From Flavobacterium sp. UGB4466 (lineage in GTDB: Bacteria; Bacteroidota; Bacteroidia; Flavobacteriales; Flavobacteriaceae), in NCBI RefSeq assembly GCF_903469665.1, contig NZ_CAGKLC010000003.1, forward strand, positions 58,566 to 122,565: DNA of 64,000 bases. The letters run 5' to 3'. The position numbers and the translations under genes are program-made. Positions 25,844 through 34,100 of this stretch are shown here, in pieces; within the stretch, counting starts at the first letter, position 1, and every line of letters begins with the position of its first letter. The notes beneath the pieces were generated by a model. The model made no database searches. It worked only from the letters and a program-made list of their open reading frames with translations, and was not told the DNA's origin.

Positions 25844-26749
25844 TTAGAGGATTGATGCCTCATAAATTCCCTTAATGGATTTTTCAAGTTTTGTATTAAA
25901 TTCATCGTCAGACTGGCCAAATGTTAATCCCTCAGAAAGTGCTCGCGAGAAGCTGGCAATCAATCCGTGATTTAGAGCCAGTTTTTGGTTGGCCTCTTCC
26001 TGCCCATAACCTCCGGACAATGCCACTACACGTACGACATGCGGATCAGACATTAATTCTTGGTAAAAATCATTTACGGTTGGAATCGAAAGTTTCAGCA
26101 TTACTTTTACTTCTTTGTCCAGTAAATTAAGCTGCTTGATGATTTCTGCTTTTAGAATTTCTTCTGATTTTTCTTTGTCGATGCTATAAATATCAACCTC
26201 CGGTTCAATAATTGGAACAAGGCCTTTGTTAAATATTTGAAGTCCTACTGCAAATTGTTGTTCAACGACTTCGCGAATTCCCGTAGCATTGGCTTCTTTG
26301 ATTACAGAACGCATCTTGGTTCCGAAAACATTGCGTTCTACAGCGCGAGTTAACAATTCGTTCAGATTAGAAATGGGTTTCATGAGTTGTACCCCGTTTG
26401 CGAGCTCAGCAAGACCTTTGTCTACTTTTAGAAAAGGAACGATATTTTTATGCTCCCACAAATAATCCGCAGTCCATTGCCCGTTGATTTTGCGGTCCAT
26501 CGTATTTTCGAACAAAATAGCTCCCAGAATATATTCGCTGCTAAAGGCAGGACTTTTAATAATTCGGGTTCTCATTTCATGTACGAGGGTGTACATTTCT
26601 TCTTCGTTTGTATAACTGCTTTCCTGTACACCGTATTGTGCTAATGCTTTTGGTGTACTTCCGCCACTTTGATCTAATGCAGCAATAAATCCTTTTCCGG
26701 TCTGCATGCGGTTCAATTGTGTGGTATTCAATGCCTCTCTCTTTTTCAT
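25844..26749 (-). CDS. fda: class I fructose-bisphosphate aldolase
   Basis: Protein of 301 residues of the bacterial class I aldolase family. Motifs: [17 protein letters not shown] near the N-terminus, [28 protein letters not shown], and the Schiff-base lysine region VMLKLSIP, then [12 protein letters not shown]. It interconverts fructose-1,6-bisphosphate and triose phosphates in glycolysis and gluconeogenesis, without a metal. It is a single-gene unit. The upstream region contains a long inverted repeat. Confidence 0.92.
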   Translation of the reverse strand: MKKREALNTTQLNRMQTGKGFIAALDQSGGSTPKALAQYGVQESSYTNEEEMYTLVHEMRTRIIKSPAFSSEYILGAILFENTMDRKINGQWTADYLWEHKNIVPFLKVDKGLAELANGVQLMKPISNLNELLTRAVERNVFGTKMRSVIKEANATGIREVVEQQFAVGLQIFNKGLVPIIEPEVDIYSIDKEKSEEILKAEIIKQLNLLDKEVKVMLKLSIPTVNDFYQELMSDPHVVRVVALSGGYGQEEANQKLALNHGLIASFSRALSEGLTFGQSDDEFNTKLEKSIKGIYEASIL

Positions 26750-26805
26750 AATAATGATTTTAAGATAAATTACTTATGTTGAATCCGTTTGTTGTAACTC
26801 ATTCG

Positions 26806-26944
26806 AACACATAGAAATATAGATTTTGCATCGATAAAAAAGAAATACACTTCATTTAAATACACATATCCGTCTATTTGAAAGAAATAGATTTCTTTTT
26901 TTGTTCTCTTTTTTAAACCTATAAAATCTATGTTTCTATGTGTT
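26806..26944. repeat. long-range 22-bp inverted repeat upstream of the aldolase gene
   Basis: Arms 26806-26827 and 26923-26944 are complementary at 21 of 22 bases and are separated by 95 nt. Inside the loop a second hairpin, AAAGAAATAGATTTCTTT (26881-26898), can form. This occupies most of the 276-nt gap. Confidence 0.8.
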
Positions 26945-27025
26945 AAATCAATTTTTCGTATTATGCCGATGCAGTTTATGTTGAGTGTTTTTGCTGCCGT
27001 TTTTTCCGGACAATTTCAGAACGTA

Positions 27026-27967
27026 TTAAAGTCCGGTTTTCTGATTTATTTTTTCGTAAACCTCTTTTACTTTTTTCGGAGGATCAAAACGATAGCCAAT
27101 ACTTAGCTTTAAAGTTGAAATATTGTCATTCAATAGGGCATCCGTATTGTTGTTCTGAATGAAATTAACCGTGTTTAAATTCACAAAACCGAAAAAACGA
27201 TCCCTATTGTAGGCAAGCTTTAAATTAAAGTCTAATTCAAGCAAAGCAGAGGTTACTTTATCAATATTGTTAATTCCTGCACCAACTGCGATTCCTGCAC
27301 CAATTAAAACGTGATCACTTATCACAAAATTATAAAAGTAGGAGGGGGCTAACGAAAAAACATAAATTTCGCCATCTGAAGAGTCTGGCGTATTGTTCAG
27401 ATTGATATTGGTATAATAAAAGGAGAAAGTCGGAATGAAACTTCCGGAGCTTTTGGTCTGCCATTCGTTTTGGTTGACTAATGTTTTATACGAGAAATTA
27501 TCATTAAAGATGTAAGATGTCGCTCCTCCAATTTTGGTGGTGCGCATATGCGGATAGGCGATCTGAAAGTTTTCATCACCGACATAAAATCCTTTTTGAT
27601 TGATAAAAGTAAAAGATTGCATCCACTTTTTAAAATAAAAACGGGTGTTGAAACTGAACAGCTTGGAGCCTGAATTGTCTTTGTTTACAGTAAAAAATTT
27701 CGGTGCAAAGCCAAAACTGATGTCTATAAATTTGTAACTTAAACCGATCCCCAGTTGTTCTCGTCGATTGGGACTTAATTCAAAATATTTTTTTTCTCCT
27801 TCGGAATCAGAACCAATCTGAAAATTGTTTGATGTGTCTAAATAATAAACAGTGCTGGTGACTTTATCGTCATAAGACTTAAAATAAGGGTTGTGCGATG
27901 TATCATTTTGAGCAAAACACCCTAAAAAGCTAGCGAGGAATACGATATAAATCAGCTTTAAGTTCAT
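27026..27967 (-). CDS. DUF4421 outer-membrane-like protein
   Basis: Protein of 313 residues with signal peptide ending FLGCFAQ. The body alternates beta strands with aromatic girdles (LGIGLSYKFIDISFGFAPKF, split in two strands, and FVNLNTVNFIQNN), as in DUF4421 beta-barrels. The ending LSIGYRF is followed by a short helical tail. Function is unknown; outer-membrane location is inferred from the strand pattern. The Cys before the cleavage site could alternatively be a lipobox. Confidence 0.75.
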   Translation of the reverse strand: MNLKLIYIVFLASFLGCFAQNDTSHNPYFKSYDDKVTSTVYYLDTSNNFQIGSDSEGEKKYFELSPNRREQLGIGLSYKFIDISFGFAPKFFTVNKDNSGSKLFSFNTRFYFKKWMQSFTFINQKGFYVGDENFQIAYPHMRTTKIGGATSYIFNDNFSYKTLVNQNEWQTKSSGSFIPTFSFYYTNINLNNTPDSSDGEIYVFSLAPSYFYNFVISDHVLIGAGIAVGAGINNIDKVTSALLELDFNLKLAYNRDRFFGFVNLNTVNFIQNNNTDALLNDNISTLKLSIGYRFDPPKKVKEVYEKINQKTGL

Positions 27968-28029
27968 TGGTTTAAAATTGCAATTATCTGGAATTTAACG
28001 AAGAGGAATTACTATTTTTTAATATGTCA

Positions 28030-28230
28030 CCCCTTCGGGGTTTAAAAACTAAATCTACAAAAAAATATATAAATATGTCGTCCCGTTGGGACTCTGATAT
28101 GTATTGGTTTAGATTTTTTTGAGGTATTGTGTTAGTTTTAGAATTCCATTATTTTTTACAGAGCTCCGAAGGAGCAGCATATCTATAGAATATGAGCATT
28201 AGATTTTTTAAGCTCCGGAGGAGCGATATA
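28030..28230. repeat. REP-like palindrome cluster beside transposase
   Basis: Four short palindromes lie within 200 nt: CCCCttcGGGG (28030-28040), GTCCCgttGGGAC (28079-28091), GAGCTCCgaaGGAGC (about 28161-28175) and AGCTCCggaGGAGC (about 28211-28224). Two are in one orientation and two in the other. Such palindromes are the expected substrates of REP-associated tyrosine transposases. Confidence 0.75.
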
Positions 28231-28780
28231 TTTATTGCGGTATGTTTGTAATGATATATTATTCGTTGACATCGTCAAACAAATATTCGTTTTTAAAATC
28301 AACGTTAAACGATTTCAAAAAACCGATATATTCCTCTTTGAATGTTTTTGTTTTGTGATGTTCTTCTTGATTTTCAATGTATCGTATAACATTTGTCAAA
28401 TGGGAATGACTGTACGAAAAGGCTCCAAAGCCGGTTTGCCATTCAAATTTTCCATTTACCCACTTGCTGTCATTTATGAATTTTGAAGAATTTGCTTTAA
28501 TATCTCTTACTAAATCCGATATCGACTTATCTGGTTTTAATCCAATCAAGATATGAATATGATCCGGCATTCCGTTAATAGCAATTAGTTTTTGACCTTT
28601 ATTGCTAATAATACCGGTCATGTATTTATAGAGTTCGTCTTTCCAATTTTTGGAAATCAGATTTTGCCGGCCTTTAACGGTGAAAACAATATGAATGTAT
28701 AATTGAGAATAGGTGCTTGCCATACTAACAGATTTTTATAGATATCGTCCTTATGGGTTTAAAGACTAAATCTACAAAAA
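28039..28780. mobile_element. RAYT unit flanked by 25-bp direct repeats
   Basis: Sequences 28039-28063 and 28756-28780 match at 24 of 25 bases (core ACTAAATCTACAAAAA) in direct orientation and enclose the Y1 transposase gene and the palindromes left of it. Each copy directly abuts a palindrome (CCCCttcGGGG on the left, a degenerate TCCttatGGG on the right). This looks like a REP-transposase domesticated unit. Confidence 0.65.
28259..28723 (-). CDS. REP-associated tyrosine transposase (IS200/Y1 family)
   Basis: Protein of 154 residues, full length for a single Y1 domain. The HUH metal motif is HIH at 55-57 (GMPDHIHIL), and the catalytic tyrosine is probably Tyr115 in VIRYIENQ. IS200-like and RAYT proteins cut and join single-stranded DNA at palindromic hairpins. 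The gene is intact. Its flanks carry REP-like palindromes rather than typical IS ends. Confidence 0.9.
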   Translation of the reverse strand: MASTYSQLYIHIVFTVKGRQNLISKNWKDELYKYMTGIISNKGQKLIAINGMPDHIHILIGLKPDKSISDLVRDIKANSSKFINDSKWVNGKFEWQTGFGAFSYSHSHLTNVIRYIENQEEHHKTKTFKEEYIGFLKSFNVDFKNEYLFDDVNE

Positions 28781-28839
28781 TCTATTGACGGGATATTATT
28801 TTTTGAAAGAATTTTTTTATAAAAAAAAACAAATAGAGT

Positions 28840-29772
28840 CTAGTGTAATTCAACCCAGTCAACAGGGTTTTCCAATACCTGAATCAATTTTTCCTCAACA
28901 CTTCCGGCTTCTGCATGATGATCGTAAACCCACTGCACATGTGGAGGTAAACTCATTAAAATGCTTTCAATTCTTCCGTTGGTTTTCAAACCAAACAAGG
29001 TGCCTTTATCATGAACTAAATTGAATTCGACATAACGACCACGGCGGATTTCCTGCCAATTTCTATTTTCGGCTGTGTATTCCAGATTTTTTCTTCTTTC
29101 TACAATCGGAACATAAGCTTCCAGGAAACTGTTCCCCACTTCGGTTACAAAACTGTACCAGTCTTCCATTGACATGGTTTCGGTTGCTTTGCAATAATCA
29201 AAAAACAAACCGCCAATACCTCGTGCTTCGTTTCGGTGAGCATTCCAAAAATAGGCATCACATTGTTTCTTATACTTAGGATAGAACTCCGGATTATGTT
29301 TGTCACAAGCCGTTTTACAGGTCTGATGAAAGTGAACAGCATCTTCTTCAAATAAATAGTAAGGAGTTAGATCCTGTCCGCCGCCAAACCACTGCTGAAT
29401 TACTTTTCTTGGACCTGTACTGGACGAAGACGAAGTATCATACATTTCAAAGTAACGCCAGTTCGCATGAACTGTTGGAGCCATTGGGTTTTTAGGATGA
29501 AGAACCAGACTTAACCCGCAGGCAAAAAAATCGGCTTCGTCTACATTAAACATTTTCTGCATGGCCTCCGGCAGTTTTCCGTGAACGGCCGAAATATTGA
29601 CACCGCCCTTTTCGAAAACGGCTCCGTTCTCGATTACACGTGTTCTTCCACCGCCACCTTCGGGACGTTTCCAAAGATCTTCGCGGAATTTTGCAGTTCC
29701 GTCAACCGCTTCTAATCCGGCACAAATCTGATCTTGTAATTGTTGTATGTAAGCGTAAAATTTATCTTTCAT
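28840..29772 (-). CDS. hemF: oxygen-dependent coproporphyrinogen III oxidase
   Basis: Protein of 310 residues. It oxidatively decarboxylates coproporphyrinogen III to protoporphyrinogen IX, using O2. Signature segments are RPEGGGGRTRVIENG, MAPTVHANWRYFE, and WFGGGQDLTPYYLFEEDA. The reading frame extends upstream to 29814, but ATG 29772 (MKDKFYAYIQQL) gives the family N-terminus. The chosen start overlaps the GNAT gene stop by 11 nt. It is downstream of hemE on the same strand and is the only coproporphyrinogen oxidase seen here. Confidence 0.95.
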   Translation of the reverse strand: MKDKFYAYIQQLQDQICAGLEAVDGTAKFREDLWKRPEGGGGRTRVIENGAVFEKGGVNISAVHGKLPEAMQKMFNVDEADFFACGLSLVLHPKNPMAPTVHANWRYFEMYDTSSSSSTGPRKVIQQWFGGGQDLTPYYLFEEDAVHFHQTCKTACDKHNPEFYPKYKKQCDAYFWNAHRNEARGIGGLFFDYCKATETMSMEDWYSFVTEVGNSFLEAYVPIVERRKNLEYTAENRNWQEIRRGRYVEFNLVHDKGTLFGLKTNGRIESILMSLPPHVQWVYDHHAEAGSVEEKLIQVLENPVDWVELH

Positions 29773-30313
29773 GGGTATTGTATTCTGATTTGAGTAATCC
29801 AAAGTAAACAACATCCTCCAGTGTTCCGTCGCTGTTTTTGAATTCGTCTCTTAATATTCCTTCTTGTTTAAAATGATGTTTTAAAGCGATCTGCTGACTT
29901 GCCTTGTTGATTTTTGAGGTACAGATGAATACTTTATTCATGTTTAAAGTATTGAAGCAAAAATCTAAGGTTTCGGAAACCATTTTTGAAGTAATACCTT
30001 TTCCCTGATAATCCTCATCAATAAAATAGCCCAGTTCACATTTTGAAATGCGATTGTCAATGCTTTTGATGCACAAATAGCCAATTAAAGCATTGGTTTT
30101 GTTGTCTCTCGGATAGAAAAAGTATCCTTCTTTATGATTTTCTTTGTCTTGGTTAAAAGCAAGAAACTGCTTTGTTTTTTCGAGATCCGGACAGTAAGAA
30201 AGTGTGACAGGAAACGTTTTTTGAATGTGGTCTCTATTCTTTTCGATGAGGTGGTAAAATTCCTCAGGAAGAATATGGGCAATCGTATCTGTTTTCCAAT
30301 CTGTAAAAACCAT
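29762..30313 (-). CDS. RimJ/RimL-type GNAT acetyltransferase
   Basis: Protein of 183 residues with a GNAT fold: CELGYFIDEDYQGKGITSKMV (acetyl-CoA loop, about 113-133, split across strand and loop) and NMNKVFICTSKINKAS with ALKHHFKQEGILRDE near the end. It resembles ribosomal-protein N-acetyltransferases. It overlaps both neighbours: TAATG with the upstream unknown gene and 11 nt with hemF, so it is part of the heme gene transcript. Confidence 0.85.
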   Translation of the reverse strand: MVFTDWKTDTIAHILPEEFYHLIEKNRDHIQKTFPVTLSYCPDLEKTKQFLAFNQDKENHKEGYFFYPRDNKTNALIGYLCIKSIDNRISKCELGYFIDEDYQGKGITSKMVSETLDFCFNTLNMNKVFICTSKINKASQQIALKHHFKQEGILRDEFKNSDGTLEDVVYFGLLKSEYNTHER

Positions 30314-30693
30314 TAGGATCTGTTTTTGGCCGAAGCAATTTTAGTATTTATCCCGAAAGAGAAAACCTTACTTTCTTGTTGGATATATTCATAAATAGCC
30401 AAAGCTTTATCGATAAGATTATAATTTTCAGCCTTAGAAAGTTCGATTAAAATATCCCCGAATTGTTCTAAATGTTCCCAATCAAAATGAAGCTGCATTA
30501 ATAATGCGATCAAATCTTCATTTTTTTGACGGGATAAAGTTTCAAAGTCTAGCCTGATTTCTTTCAGCTGATTTTCAATATTTTCTTTTTCCGTATTATT
30601 CAAAGGATAAGGAACAAAAACAAGTGATCGTAACGTCTTGAGGACGTTATCAATTCTTATTTTTTCTTCGTCTCTTAAACCTTTGTTCAGCAT
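30313..30693 (-). CDS. small cytoplasmic protein of unknown function
   Basis: Protein of 126 residues, mostly helical, with no signal peptide. Segments such as RIDNVLKTLRSLVF and QLHFDWEHLEQFGDILIEL suggest a helical bundle. I do not recognise a family. Its stop overlaps the GNAT start (TAATG), so it is translationally coupled. It lies between hemE and hemF, separated from hemE by a hairpin. Confidence 0.75.
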   Translation of the reverse strand: MLNKGLRDEEKIRIDNVLKTLRSLVFVPYPLNNTEKENIENQLKEIRLDFETLSRQKNEDLIALLMQLHFDWEHLEQFGDILIELSKAENYNLIDKALAIYEYIQQESKVFSFGINTKIASAKNRS

Positions 30694-30724
30694 TTTTTAG
30701 TTTTTGGCCTCAGTCCCAGTTTTG

Positions 30725-30767
30725 GTCTCAGTTTTCAGTTTGCTGGTAGGCAGCTGAAAACTGAGAC
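30725..30767 (-). terminator. hairpin downstream of hemE
   Basis: GTCTCAGTTTTCAG (30725-30738) pairs perfectly with 30754-30767 around a 15-nt loop. It could attenuate transcription between hemE and the downstream genes. It lacks a clean T-run, so it may be a repeat and not a terminator. Confidence 0.5.
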
Positions 30768-30780
30768 TGCGTACTGATAA

Positions 30781-31806
30781 CTAGTTTCCGTATTCTTTAA
30801 CCGCGTCAATAAACGCTTTAGCATGATCTACAGGGATATTTGGTAAAATCCCATGACCTAAATTTACGATATATTTGTCTTTTCCGAATTCGTCGATCAT
30901 TTCGTGAACCATTTTTTTGATGGTTGGAATTGGAGAAAGTAATCTTGAAGGATCGAAATTACCTTGTAAAGTAATATTTCCACCTGATAAATAACGAGCA
31001 TTTCTAGGAGTACAAGTCCAGTCTACACCAAGTGCTGAAGCTTTACTTTTACCCATTTCGCCTAAGGCAAACCAGCATCCTTTTCCGAACACAATAACAG
31101 GAGTAACTTCTGCCAACGCATCGATAATTTGGTTGATGTATTTCCAGGAGAATTCCTGATAGTCAACCGGAGAAAGCATTCCTCCCCAGGAATCAAAAAT
31201 CTGAACGGCATTAACCCCCGCTTTTACTTTTTCTTTTAAGTATAAAATCGTCGTATCTGTAATTTTTTGTAATAAAGTGTGTGCTGCAACCGGGTTTGAA
31301 AAGCAAAATCCTTTAGCAGTATCAAAACTTTTAGAGCCTTTTCCTTCAACAGCATAACAAAAGATGGTCCAGGGTGAACCCGCGAAACCAATTAAGGGCA
31401 CTTCGTCGTTCAGCATTTCTTTAGTCAGTTTAATGGCATCAAAGACATATCCTAAAGTTTCATTTACATCCGGCACAAAAACCTGATTTACCTGCTCCAT
31501 TGTACGAATCGGATCCGGAATAATTGGACCTAAATTGTCTTTCAATTCTACATGAATACCCATTGCACGTGGAACCACTAGAATATCCGAGAATAAAATA
31601 GCAGCATCAGGAGCAATTCTGCGAATAGGCTGAACAGTAATTTCGGCAGCCAGTTCCGGAGTTTCACATCTGGTGAAAAAATCATATTTATCACGTAAAG
31701 CTCTAAATTCAGGTAAATATCTCCCAGCCTGACGCATCATCCAAACAGGTGGACGTTGAACGGTTTCTCCTTTTAGTGCTTTTAAAAATAGGTCGTTTTT
31801 TAACAT
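30781..31806 (-). CDS. hemE: uroporphyrinogen decarboxylase
   Basis: Protein of 341 residues. It removes four carboxyl groups from uroporphyrinogen III to give coproporphyrinogen III. Signature motifs are [17 protein letters not shown] near residue 18, [13 protein letters not shown] and [15 protein letters not shown], ending with NLGHGILP. It follows hemD after 98 nt that contain a repeat-rich leader, whose last 25 nt are identical to the leader of hemH. Confidence 0.97.
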   Translation of the reverse strand: MLKNDLFLKALKGETVQRPPVWMMRQAGRYLPEFRALRDKYDFFTRCETPELAAEITVQPIRRIAPDAAILFSDILVVPRAMGIHVELKDNLGPIIPDPIRTMEQVNQVFVPDVNETLGYVFDAIKLTKEMLNDEVPLIGFAGSPWTIFCYAVEGKGSKSFDTAKGFCFSNPVAAHTLLQKITDTTILYLKEKVKAGVNAVQIFDSWGGMLSPVDYQEFSWKYINQIIDALAEVTPVIVFGKGCWFALGEMGKSKASALGVDWTCTPRNARYLSGGNITLQGNFDPSRLLSPIPTIKKMVHEMIDEFGKDKYIVNLGHGILPNIPVDHAKAFIDAVKEYGN

Positions 31807-31831
31807 TGTTTTTTTGCTTTAGGCTTTAAGC
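31807..31831 (-). repeat. 25-nt hem leader repeat, copy at hemE
   Basis: On the gene strand this reads GCTTAAAGCCTAAAGC, seven A and CA, and then directly the hemE ATG. It is identical over 25 nt to 37041-37065 before hemH. Upstream words (31832-31845) continue the similarity. A near-complementary copy at 31880-31895 can form a hairpin with 31823-31838. Confidence 0.9.
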
Positions 31832-31904
31832 TTTAGGCTTTAAGCGATGTTTGTTTTTTATTTTTTGTGTTTGCTTGCAGCCTAGAGCTTAAAGCATACG
31901 GCGA

Positions 31905-32570
31905 TTATTTATATTCTTGTAAAACATCTTCAATCACATCCTCAACGGTAGGCTGATCTGCAATAACGATATTTTTGGTAATTTTTTCTAGAGCTTCCGC
32001 AGTAGTTTCACCAATGCAAAAGCAGATTTCTTTTTTAATCGAATTCTCTTTCAGATAACTTTGTACACCTGATGGACTGAAAAACAGAATAGCATCAATA
32101 GGAGTCTTTATTTTCTGAGGGGTCAAAGAAGTATTATAAACCTGAATTTCATTGAATTTTAGCTCCGCTTCTTTTAAGGCTTTGGGTAAAGTTTCTCGGC
32201 GAAGATTTCCGCTGAAAAAAGTATAACTTTCACTGCGGTATATTAAAGTGATAATTTCGGCTAAATCGGCAGCATAACCAGTGTAAGCTACTACATTGAA
32301 TCCGTTTTCTGATAAGAGGATCTTGGTTTTTAAGCCAACGCAAAATACATTTTTACTTTTCAGTTCTTCCGATTTGGGATGGGAGAGAACACTATGAACG
32401 GCATTCTGACTTGTAAAAATCAAATTATCGTTGAGGTCTTTTATTTCGAAAGGTTTATTTTCGGTTTGAATAAAATCGGCTTCAATAACTTCAAGATGAG
32501 CGGCTGTTAAGGCTTGTCTTTGCTCTGTTGAAAGCTTTTTTGTAGATACTATTTGAATTGATTTACTCAT
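31905..32570 (-). CDS. hemD: uroporphyrinogen-III synthase
   Basis: Protein of 221 residues with the two-lobed HemD architecture. It closes hydroxymethylbilane to uroporphyrinogen III with ring-D inversion. Sequence is weakly conserved as usual; recognisable parts are LIFTSQNAVHSVL (about 48-60), FCVGLKT and the second-half FFSPSGVQSYL and FCIGETTAEAL. Its start overlaps the hemC stop (TAATG), which confirms the assignment by context. Confidence 0.9.
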   Translation of the reverse strand: MSKSIQIVSTKKLSTEQRQALTAAHLEVIEADFIQTENKPFEIKDLNDNLIFTSQNAVHSVLSHPKSEELKSKNVFCVGLKTKILLSENGFNVVAYTGYAADLAEIITLIYRSESYTFFSGNLRRETLPKALKEAELKFNEIQVYNTSLTPQKIKTPIDAILFFSPSGVQSYLKENSIKKEICFCIGETTAEALEKITKNIVIADQPTVEDVIEDVLQEYK

Positions 32571-33493
32571 TATTTCTTCAAAGATTCTTTAATGGCTTGC
32601 ATTAATTCTGTTCCGCCGTTGTTTAGAATTTCCTGAGCAGCAAAGAATCCCAGTTTTTTCCACTCTCCTATTTCAACAGTCTTGTTGATTTCCAGTTTTT
32701 GTTTTCCATCAACCGAAAGTAAAACACCCTGAAAGTGAAGTGTGTCCTCCTCTTCATTATAGCGAACCAAAGCTCCAATTGGCGCCGTACAGCCTCCTTC
32801 CAGAGTTCTTAAAAATTGACGTTCGATATAGGTGCAAATTTCAGTTTCAATATCGTTTAATTGTGATAGAGCTTCAAGGGCATAATTGTCGTTTTCCATG
32901 GCCACAACCACCATGGCCCCTTGTGCCGGTGCGGGAATCATCCAGTCCAGATCGATATAATTTTCCGGTTTTAAGTTGATACGCTCCAAACCAGCTGCAG
33001 CAAAAACTGCCCCGTCCCAGTTATTGTCCTGTAATTTTTGCATACGGGTATTAACATTTCCGCGTAAATCGACAACAGTATGATTGGGGTATTTGTTGAA
33101 CCATTGCGCCTGACGACGTAAACTTCCGGTTGCGATTGTACTTGGATTGGCAAAATCAGGATTTCCTTTATGAACCAGAATATCAAGAACATTGGCTCTT
33201 TCTAAAACTGCTGCCTGAACAATACCTTTTGGTAAAGCTGTAGGTACATCCTTCATCGAGTGAACAGCAATATTTACATCACCATTAATCATAGCAACAT
33301 CTAAGGTTTTGGTGAAGATTCCGGTGATGCCAAGTTCGTAAAGCGGTTTGTCAAGGATAATATCACCTGTAGATTTTACTGCAATAATTTCGGTTTTATA
33401 ACCAAGATCGTTTAGTTTTTTCTCGACAGTGTGTGCTTGCCAAAGTGCCAATTCGCTATCGCGGGTTCCAATTCTGATTGTTTTTTCTGCCAT
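32570..33493 (-). CDS. hemC: porphobilinogen deaminase (hydroxymethylbilane synthase)
   Basis: Protein of 307 residues. It polymerises four porphobilinogens. Motifs: IRIGTRDSELALWQAH at the N-terminus, VHSMKDVPT, GSLRRQAQ, LRGNVNTRMQKL and LEGGCTAPIGA with the dipyrromethane-cofactor cysteine. It overlaps hemD by one base. Upstream it is separated from hemA by a GxxExxY gene, and its leader carries a 24-nt repeat related to the one on the other side of that gene. Confidence 0.97.
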   Translation of the reverse strand: MAEKTIRIGTRDSELALWQAHTVEKKLNDLGYKTEIIAVKSTGDIILDKPLYELGITGIFTKTLDVAMINGDVNIAVHSMKDVPTALPKGIVQAAVLERANVLDILVHKGNPDFANPSTIATGSLRRQAQWFNKYPNHTVVDLRGNVNTRMQKLQDNNWDGAVFAAAGLERINLKPENYIDLDWMIPAPAQGAMVVVAMENDNYALEALSQLNDIETEICTYIERQFLRTLEGGCTAPIGALVRYNEEEDTLHFQGVLLSVDGKQKLEINKTVEIGEWKKLGFFAAQEILNNGGTELMQAIKESLKK

Positions 33494-33504
33494 TTTTATT
33501 TTTT

Positions 33505-33528
33505 AACCATTAAGATATTAAGGTTCAT
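33505..33528. repeat. imperfect direct repeat left of GxxExxY gene
   Basis: The 24-nt sequence beginning AACCATTAAGATATTAAG recurs with one substitution and a 2-nt gap at 33987-34008, and in inverted orientation at 34077-34093. It borders the GxxExxY gene on the hemC side. Confidence 0.6.
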
Positions 33529-33564
33529 TAAGCTTTGTGTTGATTTTTTAAGGTAATGAAGCTG

Positions 33565-33969
33565 TTAATCTATTAGCCTTGTAAAATATTCATTTACAAG
33601 TGGTTTCATTGATTTTGTTATATTTAAAGTGTTGAAATTAATTAATAGTCCTTGAGGTCTCTGTAATAATTTCATATAAGTTAATAATTGTGCTTCGTGA
33701 ATAGGTAATAGATTTTCTATTGCTTTTAGTTCAACAACTACACAATCATTAACAAGCAAATCTATTCTTAAATCAGATTCCAACTCAAGATTATAATATT
33801 CTATTTTAACACTTAGTTGTTGTTTAACATCATATCCGTTTTGCTCTAATTCATATTTGAGGCATTGCTCATAAATGCTCTCTAAAAGTCCCGGGCCTAA
33901 GGCTTTATGCACTTTTATAGCAAAACCGGTAATTTCATAAGCCAATTGAGTAACCTCCTTTTTTGTCAT
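33565..33969 (-). CDS. GxxExxY family protein (PD-(D/E)XK nuclease fold)
   Basis: Protein of 134 residues. The defining GxxExxY is GLLESIY at 27-33 (GPGLLESIYEQCL). The nuclease-fold core is DLRIDLLVNDCVVVELKA, with Asp and the ExK pair in place. The function of this widespread family is not established. It sits between hemA and hemC, which are normally adjacent in the hemACDE order, and short imperfect repeats border it. This suggests later insertion into a core operon. Confidence 0.88.
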   Translation of the reverse strand: MTKKEVTQLAYEITGFAIKVHKALGPGLLESIYEQCLKYELEQNGYDVKQQLSVKIEYYNLELESDLRIDLLVNDCVVVELKAIENLLPIHEAQLLTYMKLLQRPQGLLINFNTLNITKSMKPLVNEYFTRLID

Positions 33970-33986
33970 AGAACTTTTTGTTTGTA

Positions 33987-34093
33987 AACCATTATGATAT
34001 TAAGTCATAGCTAGAATTAAAAACGCGAGATCCTTAATATTCTTTAGGTTATTTTTTTGCGTAAAAACTTAATTCTCTTAATGCCTTAATGGT
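33987..34093. repeat. repeat copies right of GxxExxY gene
   Basis: A direct copy (33987-34008) and an inverted copy (34077-34093) of the ACCATTAAG-type word lie between the GxxExxY start and the hemA stop. The two can pair imperfectly (14 of 17). Confidence 0.55.
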
Positions 34094-34100
34094 AAAAACC

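Noticed and set aside
29773..29814. Longer start for hemF at 29814
   Set aside because: The extra 14 residues are encoded inside the GNAT gene and are not part of the HemF family N-terminus.
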